Below are positions 58,565 through 64,000 of a stretch of DNA of 64,000 bases, piece by piece. Every line of letters starts with the position of its first letter. Within the stretch, counting starts at the first letter, position 1. The notes under the pieces were generated by a model, which saw nothing but the letters and a program-made list of their open reading frames with translations, searched no databases and was not told where the DNA came from. A program made the position numbers and the translations under genes. Source of the DNA: Achromobacter pulmonis (lineage in GTDB: Bacteria > Pseudomonadota > Gammaproteobacteria > Burkholderiales > Burkholderiaceae_B); assembly GCF_002885955.2 (NCBI RefSeq), contig NZ_POQS01000001.1:1171273-1235272 (forward strand), written 5' to 3'.

Positions 58565-59840
58565 AGAGTTCTCCGTGCAATTCGGCGACGAGCGTGCTGG
58601 CGGCCAGCGCGGGACGCGGCTGCGGCTGGATTTCCAGCGCCAGGCGCGACCAGCGCGCCGTCGAAATCGTGTCGGGCAGCAGCGCCAGCGAACGCAACGG
58701 CCCGCGCAAGACCAGCGTCCGATGGCGGACGGCCCGCCCTGGCGGCGCGGCGGCGGCCGGCGCGGACAGCGGCAGCGCCGCAGGCGCGGCCAGGACGACG
58801 GCCGAAAATGCCGGCAGCAGGCGCTGCAAGGCCGTGACCAGTTGGGTATCGACCTGCTCGCCGGTGGGCAGCGGCAAGTCGGACAGCCATACCGGCCTGG
58901 ACGCCAGCCGCCAGGACAGCGTGGCCGCCTCCATGGGCTGGAACGACAGGTCCCAGCCGGCCGGCCGCGACGCATGCAGCGCCTGGTTGGTAGCGTAGGC
59001 ATGGGTGCGGACGTAGGATGCCGAACATGCCCAGCGCTGCGGCTGCGCCAGGCACTGCGCGCGCGTCAACGCCCAGCCCCGGACCTGGATGGGCAGCCTG
59101 CCCACACTGGCCAGCAGGCGGGCGAGTTCGGAAGGACGATGGGCCGCCGTGGTCTGCAGCAGCGCGAGGACGGGATCTTGCAGAGCCGCTGCGTCTTCGG
59201 CCGCGTCGTCCGCGGCGGCGAACAGCGCGGACCCTTGCGCCTGCAAGGCGTTCCACAGCGGCGGCGCCGCGCCCGCCAGCCCGGCGCAGGCCAGGAACAG
59301 CCGCAACGCCAGCGGCAGTTCGGCCCAGCGGCTGGGCAGCGCGTTCAGCCGGGAAGCGGGGTCCCCTGCCTGCTGCAGGGCCGCCCAGACGGCGTCGGCC
59401 TGGCGCGCAGGCAAGGCGGGACGCTGCGCCAGCAGTTGTTGCTGCTCGCGCAAGGCCTCGTCCCGCGACGCGTACACCCGGTCGGTCTGCGACAGCACGG
59501 TGCCGCGCTGGGCCGCCACCAACCAATGGGCGCCGTTGGGCAGCGGCACCACGCAGTGCCCGCCGTCGGGATACAGCAAGGCGAAAAGCTGCGCGGCGGC
59601 GTGCACCGGCGCGCGGCTGGCGCGCCAGCCGCCTTGCCGCGGCGGCTTCAAGCGGCCGTACCCGGCCATGGCGGCGGGCGCGCCGCCCACGACGTAGTGG
59701 CTGGCCCGCAGCCGCCGCCCGCGTGAGCGCGCCAGCGCCGGCGTGTTGGAGCCGATCAGCGCGAACCAGCGCAGGCCGAACGCCAGCGTCCGCCCGGACC
59801 CGGGGCAGGCAAGCAGCAGCGTGGGCGTGTTGCCGTCCAT
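58551..59840 (-). CDS. pilO: PilO-like pilus biogenesis protein (PilO2 type)
   Basis: The 429-residue protein has the R64 PilO (not PilO of type IVa) layout: a cytoplasmic N-terminal part, a hydrophobic segment near 188-206 (ALRLFLACAGLAGAAPPLWN) and a periplasmic C-terminal half. It probably forms the inner-membrane platform with PilR. It starts 2 bp after the pilN stop. Assignment rests on order and general features more than on strong motifs. Confidence 0.78.
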   Translation of the reverse strand: MDGNTPTLLLACPGSGRTLAFGLRWFALIGSNTPALARSRGRRLRASHYVVGGAPAAMAGYGRLKPPRQGGWRASRAPVHAAAQLFALLYPDGGHCVVPLPNGAHWLVAAQRGTVLSQTDRVYASRDEALREQQQLLAQRPALPARQADAVWAALQQAGDPASRLNALPSRWAELPLALRLFLACAGLAGAAPPLWNALQAQGSALFAAADDAAEDAAALQDPVLALLQTTAAHRPSELARLLASVGRLPIQVRGWALTRAQCLAQPQRWACSASYVRTHAYATNQALHASRPAGWDLSFQPMEAATLSWRLASRPVWLSDLPLPTGEQVDTQLVTALQRLLPAFSAVVLAAPAALPLSAPAAAAPPGRAVRHRTLVLRGPLRSLALLPDTISTARWSRLALEIQPQPRPALAASTLVAELHGELYEQD

Positions 59841-59842
59841 GC

Positions 59843-61420
59843 CTAGTAGCCCTCTTCCACCTGGGCCGTCACCAGCACCAGCGTGGTGGTGCGCGCCGAC
59901 GCGGCGCTGTCCTGGCCGCCGGCCAGCAGCGGCGCGCCGGGCGCGAGCCGGCGGCGCTCGTGTTCGTCCTGGCTGCGGTCGAAGCCGGACACGATGATGG
60001 GCTGGCCCGGGCGCAGTTCGATCTGCTGCACGGTGCCGTTGCCGTCCACGGTGATCTGCTGCACCTGGACCTGGTTGCCGCGCTCGCCGAAGCTGACGGT
60101 CTTCAGGGGCTGCGCGACCGCGTTGTCGTAGGCCAGCGACAGCAGGATCTGGCCGTCCTCCTGGATGTCGGGCAGCAGCGTCAGGAACGAGCCTACCGTT
60201 TCTTCCTTCTGGCTGATGGAGACGGCCGGCAGCGTGCTGGCGCCGCCGCCCGACGCGGGGCCGGAAACCGCGGTGCTCTGCACCCGGTCTATGTAGGAGA
60301 AAGTGGTCCTGACCGCATGGGTGACGGGCCGGCGGTTCAGGGTCAGCACCGGGACCTTGGTGTGCCGCACGACGGCGCCGACGGCGCTGAGCGCGGAGAC
60401 GATGGCCTGCGATCCCTGGAACGGCCCCCTGCCCGAGCTTGCCGTCAGCGCGCCGTCGCCGCCGCCCGGCAGCGCCAGGCGCAAGCTGGCGCCGGCCGCG
60501 GCATAGACGGCATTCCAGTCGATGCCGCCGGCCGCCGTATCGTTGGCGGTGACGGTGATTTCCTCGAACAGCAGGCGGACCCGGCGCGTCAAGGCCTTGT
60601 TCTCGCGCTCCAGGTAGCGGGCGACGCGCTCCAGCGCTTCGGGCGTGTCGGTGACGACGATGGTGGTGGCGCCCTCCACGGCCTCGGCCACCACGCCCGA
60701 GCGGGTCAACAGCGGCAGGATGTTGGCGCGCAGAATGGCCAGCGCGTCGTGCTCGCCGGCCGACAGCGTGGTGTTGGACGCGCTGGCGAAGCCCTCGCCT
60801 TCGGCGCGGCCGGCGCGTCCCAGGCGGATGTCGACCTTGCTGGCCAGCGACAGCGCGCGCACGTCGAAGACGCGGCTCTCGGTGCGATAGAACTCCAGCG
60901 CGTTGCGCGCGTAGCGCCAGTGCACGGAATAGCGCGCGGCCAGCGCATCGAGCAGGTCGGCCAGCGCCTGCCCGCCCGCGCGCACTTCGAGGCGGGCGGG
61001 CGCGGCCACCGCCAGCGCGCCGTTGGCGGCCAGGCGCGGCAGGAACAGCGCGAGCGGCAGCAAGGCGTCGGGCTGCACCCGCACCGCGATGCCGGTCGCG
61101 GCGGTCAGGCGCTGCGCCACGGCGGGCAGGTCGGCGTCGTCGGCCAGCATCAGCGTGGTGCGCACGTTTTCGCGCAGGGCCGGCGGCAGCGATACTTCGC
61201 GCGCCAGGGGCTGGGGCTTGCCGGCCAGCCACGGCGCGGCGACCTCCTGCGCGGCCAGGCGCGCCGCCGGGTCCGACAGGCCGTCGGCGAATGCCTGCTG
61301 GCGGGCGGCGACGCCGGCCTGGCGCGCGCCGGCCGCCTGCCCCTGGTCCAGGGCGCGCTGCGATATCGCGCAGCCGCCCAGCGCCGCCAGCAGCAGAACC
61401 GTTGGCCAGGCGCGCCTCAT
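59843..61420 (-). CDS. pilN: PilN-like outer membrane secretin lipoprotein
   Basis: The 525-residue secretin has a lipoprotein signal with Cys17 (LLAALGGC). The N-terminal domains are followed by the secretin core: VTDTPEALERVARYLERENK, VPVLTLNRRP and the closing SFLTLLPDIQEDGQILLSLA to PGQPIIVSGFDRSQDE. It forms the outer-membrane channel for the thin pilus (PilN of R64, BfpB of EPEC). The start ATG overlaps the pilL-like stop by 4 nt. Confidence 0.92.
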   Translation of the reverse strand: MRRAWPTVLLLAALGGCAISQRALDQGQAAGARQAGVAARQQAFADGLSDPAARLAAQEVAAPWLAGKPQPLAREVSLPPALRENVRTTLMLADDADLPAVAQRLTAATGIAVRVQPDALLPLALFLPRLAANGALAVAAPARLEVRAGGQALADLLDALAARYSVHWRYARNALEFYRTESRVFDVRALSLASKVDIRLGRAGRAEGEGFASASNTTLSAGEHDALAILRANILPLLTRSGVVAEAVEGATTIVVTDTPEALERVARYLERENKALTRRVRLLFEEITVTANDTAAGGIDWNAVYAAAGASLRLALPGGGDGALTASSGRGPFQGSQAIVSALSAVGAVVRHTKVPVLTLNRRPVTHAVRTTFSYIDRVQSTAVSGPASGGGASTLPAVSISQKEETVGSFLTLLPDIQEDGQILLSLAYDNAVAQPLKTVSFGERGNQVQVQQITVDGNGTVQQIELRPGQPIIVSGFDRSQDEHERRRLAPGAPLLAGGQDSAASARTTTLVLVTAQVEEGY

Positions 61421-62217
61421 GCCGCGGCCCCGCCCGGCGCCGCCGTGCGCGTGCAAGACTGCGCCAGCGGCACGACGCGCAGCACCTTGTTGCCGTAGAA
61501 GCAGGGCTGCAGCGGTTTCTCGGCGAGTTCGGTGGCGCCCAGCAGCTGGCGCACGGCGGATTTGAAGTCGCCCGAGAATTCGGCCGTGGCCGACAGCGGA
61601 ATGTCCACGTCCACCGCCCAGTGCTGCGGCTGGAAGATCCATCCGGCGCTGCCGGCCCAGCGCGCCAGCACGGCGCGCAGCGTGGCGTCGGGTGGGCCGG
61701 CGCGGTAGCGTACGGCCGGCTCCTGCGGCTGTTGCGGCTTGGCCCCGGCGCCGACCGTGTCCATGGGCTGTGCGCTGGCGAGCGCAGCTTCAGGCGCGGC
61801 GCTCACGGGCGCGGTTTCGACGGGTTGCGCGAGCGGCGCGGGCATGGCCTGGGCGCGCTGCGCCCGCGCCGCCAGCCGCCCGCCACGGAACGACAGGCTG
61901 GTCCAGGCGCCGTTCAGCACTACATAGGGGTCGCGCCGGGAATATGGCAGCGCGCGTTCGCCGTCGAGGCCGACGCCGAAGATCGCCGGCAGCGGCTGGC
62001 CGGGCGCGAAGTGCAGCCAGGTTTCGCGGCCGTCGTCGAACACCTGCATGGGCGCCACCGCCGGGTCGCCGGACAATTGCCAATCAAAGCGAAAGCCTTG
62101 TTCGGCCGGCCGCGCCGCCAACCAGGACGAGACAGCCGCGTCCCGCGCGGGCCTTGTGCAGGCCGCCAGGCAGGACAGGCCCGCCGCGATGAGAAAGAGT
62201 CGGAAGAATCGAACCAT
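61417..62217 (-). CDS. PilL-like lipoprotein (TcpQ C-terminal domain)
   Basis: The 266-residue lipoprotein has Cys20 (LAAC) and a C-terminal segment of the TcpQ/PilL type (about 195-255; WIFQPQHWAVDVDIPLSATA then FKSAVRQLLGATELAE and a Cys-containing FYGNKVLRVV). Such proteins help place the secretin. It begins the operon, 4 nt into pilN. R64 PilL is longer, so this is a reduced version or a PilM/PilL functional equivalent. The 143 bp upstream, to the terminator at 62361, should contain the promoter. Confidence 0.75.
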   Translation of the reverse strand: MVRFFRLFLIAAGLSCLAACTRPARDAAVSSWLAARPAEQGFRFDWQLSGDPAVAPMQVFDDGRETWLHFAPGQPLPAIFGVGLDGERALPYSRRDPYVVLNGAWTSLSFRGGRLAARAQRAQAMPAPLAQPVETAPVSAAPEAALASAQPMDTVGAGAKPQQPQEPAVRYRAGPPDATLRAVLARWAGSAGWIFQPQHWAVDVDIPLSATAEFSGDFKSAVRQLLGATELAEKPLQPCFYGNKVLRVVPLAQSCTRTAAPGGAAA

Positions 62218-62360
62218 GCCAGTCCGCCAGCGTTAGCGCGCATCGGAAGCGTGCGCATGACGGCATGGTGGATGAGCGGTCCATGCGCCGCCAGACTGGC
62301 ATGTACGCAGGGATGGAATGGTCGCGCCGGTCCCGGAAGGATCAAGCGGCGCGCGGGCGC

Positions 62361-62394
62361 ATAAAAAAGCCCGGCCAGTACGACTGGCCGGGCT
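62361..62394 (-). terminator. Intrinsic terminator after the UgpB-like gene
   Basis: AGCCCGGCCAGT (62368-62379) and ACTGGCCGGGCT (62383-62394) form a 12-bp stem with 3-nt loop, followed by TTTTTAT on the minus strand. It insulates the pil operon from the upstream transcription unit. Confidence 0.92.
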
Positions 62395-62412
62395 GGCTGC
62401 GCGTAAACGCGG

Positions 62413-63753
62413 TCAGCGTTGCGCGGCGATGCTGCGCGCCTGGTTGGCGGCGTTGTTCAGGGCCGCGACCGGCGGCACCTTGCCTTCGAAGGCTTCATTG
62501 AGCTGGGTGTTGAAAACCGGCTCGATGCGTTCGTAGTTGGCCATGCGGAAACCGCGGCTGTTGGTGGTGGGCTGGCTACTCATGGAGGCGATCAGCGACT
62601 GCACGCCGGGGATGCGCTCGTAGAACGAGACGTCGGATGCGCGGAAGGCGGCTTCGGTCAGCGGCAGATAGCCGGTGCGCTGGTGCCACTGCGCCGCGAT
62701 CACGGGCTTGGACAGCCAGGCCAGGAACTGGGCGGTGGCTTTTTCCTCGGCCTTGGGATGGCCGTCGAGCGCCCACAGCGCCGAGCCGCTCACGAACGGC
62801 TTGCCGCCGTCCTTGGTGACCTGGTCGTAGTAGGGCAGCGGCGCCACACCGAAGGACAGCGACTTGGTGTTGACGAACTGGCCGAAGGCGCCGCTGTTGG
62901 AGGTCAGCACCGCGCATTCGCCCTTGGCGAACAGCTTGTCGCTGGCATTGTCGCCGGAGTGCGCCACGAACAGCAGCGAACGCTTCCAGCTCACCATCAG
63001 CGAGATGTGGCGCATGTAGAGCGTGTCGAACTGCATGGCCGGCGCGGCGGCCTTCTTGCTGACGGCGCCCAGGCCGTTGTTGTTGCTGGTGAACGGCTGG
63101 TTGTTGACCGGGGCCAGGTTCTCCAGGTGGACCGTGACCTGTTCGCTGGTGGCATAGGGACAGTCGAAATTGGCCACGTCGCGCAGCTTGAGCAGTTCGC
63201 CCTGCAGCGTGGTCCAGGTGCGGGCCGGCTTGTTGGGGTCCAGCCCGGCCTTCTTGTAGGCGGCGGTGTTGTAGAACATCACCGGCACTTCGGCCATCCA
63301 GGGGAAGGCCAGCAGGCGGCCCTTGCTGTCGCGGGTGAAGCTGCTGGTGGCCGGCACGAACCAGTTGAGGTCCTTGATCGGATACTTGGCCAGCAGTTCG
63401 TACAGCGGCAGCACGGCCTTGTGCTCGGCCACGACTTCGGGCGAGTGGTTGTCGGTCAGCTGCAGCAGGTTCGGGCCCTTCTTGGCCTTGACCGCGGCCA
63501 CGGCTTCCTGCTGCAGCGCGGCGGGCGAGGCGAAGCCGCGCAGCGTGACACGGACCTCATCCTGCTCTTTGTTGTATTGCTTGGCGAGTTTTTCGAACTC
63601 GGCCTTGTTTGCGTCGGTCAGGGTGTGCCAGACCTGTATTTCCACCGCCGCGGCGTTTGCCGCTCCGGCCATCGCCATGGCGGCGCCGAACACCCATGCG
63701 CGCCGGTTGGCGAACATCGCGCGGGCAATGCCCGCCAGTTGCAGATTCTTCAT
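62413..63753 (-). CDS. UgpB-like extracellular solute-binding protein
   Basis: The 446-residue periplasmic binding protein has a signal peptide ending near GAANA|AAVE. The body resembles UgpB (glycerol-3-phosphate receptor): EIQVWHTLTDANKAEFEKLA, then MFYNTAAYKKAGLDPNKPAR, LFAKGECAVLTSNSGAFGQF and WHQRTGYLPLTEAAF. No UgpA/E/C genes follow; a terminator does. The ATG lies 4 bp after the dadA stop, so it is transcribed with dadA. The usual UgpB label may be wrong about ligand; a sugar, glycerophosphodiester or other polyol is possible. Confidence 0.9.
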   Translation of the reverse strand: MKNLQLAGIARAMFANRRAWVFGAAMAMAGAANAAAVEIQVWHTLTDANKAEFEKLAKQYNKEQDEVRVTLRGFASPAALQQEAVAAVKAKKGPNLLQLTDNHSPEVVAEHKAVLPLYELLAKYPIKDLNWFVPATSSFTRDSKGRLLAFPWMAEVPVMFYNTAAYKKAGLDPNKPARTWTTLQGELLKLRDVANFDCPYATSEQVTVHLENLAPVNNQPFTSNNNGLGAVSKKAAAPAMQFDTLYMRHISLMVSWKRSLLFVAHSGDNASDKLFAKGECAVLTSNSGAFGQFVNTKSLSFGVAPLPYYDQVTKDGGKPFVSGSALWALDGHPKAEEKATAQFLAWLSKPVIAAQWHQRTGYLPLTEAAFRASDVSFYERIPGVQSLIASMSSQPTTNSRGFRMANYERIEPVFNTQLNEAFEGKVPPVAALNNAANQARSIAAQR

Positions 63754-63757
63754 AGGT

Positions 63758-64000
63758 TCACAGACCAAGAAAAGGGAATTCCGGTTCCGGCCGCCGCCCG
63801 CTGAGCAGGTCGGCCAGAGCCCGGCCCGAGCCAACGCCCATCGTCCAGCCGAGCGTACCGTGCCCCGTATTGATATACAGGTTGGGGATACGGCTGCGGC
63901 CTATGATGGGCACGTTCGAGGGAGTGGACGGGCGCAGGCCCGACCAGTAGCTGACGCGCTCGAAATCGAGCGCGTCGGGAAACAGTTCGCGCGCCAGCCG
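63758..64000 (-). CDS. dadA: D-amino acid dehydrogenase small subunit, C-terminal 80 residues
   Basis: The frame enters from the right edge and ends at TGA 63760-63758. It contains SYWSGLRPSTPSNVPIIGRS and YINTGHGTLGWTMGVGSGRA, typical of the C-terminus of the FAD-dependent DadA family, which oxidises D-amino acids. The N-terminal FAD-binding part lies outside the window. The stop is 4 bp before the UgpB-like ATG. Confidence 0.9.
   Translation of the reverse strand, partial: RLARELFPDALDFERVSYWSGLRPSTPSNVPIIGRSRIPNLYINTGHGTLGWTMGVGSGRALADLLSGRRPEPEFPFLGL

Overview
The window is GC-rich chromosomal DNA of a betaproteobacterium, most likely family Alcaligenaceae (Bordetella or Achromobacter type). 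The evidence is the gene order ndk-rlmN-rodZ-ispG-hisS-yfgM-bamB-der-hfq-hflX-hflK-hflC-hisZ-purA, the Bug-type solute receptor, and the style of the small regulators. This placement is inferred from gene content and order, not from a database match.

Layout. Positions 1-1640 are accessory DNA: the end of one IS5-family element, a decapitated acyltransferase remnant, and a complete 1196-bp IS5-family element. Positions 1.7-19 kb are a catabolic and regulatory region. It holds an AraC regulator with an alpha/beta hydrolase; a carboxylesterase-hydrolase pair divergent from an aldehyde dehydrogenase; a NicX-like extradiol dioxygenase divergent from a MalT-like LuxR regulator; an Lrp regulator divergent from a LysR regulator; a DapA-like lyase, an atypical SDR and a Bug receptor in one direction; and a BisC-like molybdoenzyme. 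The two divergent promoters of the dioxygenase/esterase group share a GATAGGC...GCCTATC element, which suggests one regulon. Positions 19.3-19.9 kb carry a toxin-antitoxin pair.

Positions 19.9-25.2 kb are the macromolecular synthesis operon rpsU-dnaG-rpoD, with tRNA-Ile2 (CAU) 10 bp after rpoD. Positions 25.4-28.6 kb carry a phosphoribosyltransferase, purA and hisZ. Between hisZ and hflC lies a 2.84-kb group II intron (28711-31550) encoding a reverse transcriptase/maturase with an HNH domain. Exon-binding sequences matching the flanking exon can be read directly. From 31.7 to 44.5 kb is the large housekeeping run hflC to ndk, with hisC embedded between der and hfq.

Positions 44.8-53.5 kb hold valS, rpsP-rimM-trmD, a small periplasmic repeat protein, and alaS with a TusA-like gene. 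Positions 53.6-62.2 kb are a compact R64/type IVb thin-pilus operon (pilL-like, pilN, O, P, Q, R, S, V) with mostly overlapping genes but no prepilin peptidase or shufflon. The window ends with a UgpB-like binding protein 4 bp downstream of the 3' end of dadA.

The most unusual items are the shared operator of the esterase/dioxygenase regulon, the intron sitting in the hisZ leader next to a terminator-like hairpin, the SDR without its catalytic pair, the miniature RodZ with WLP repeats, and the fixed-tip thin-pilus operon.
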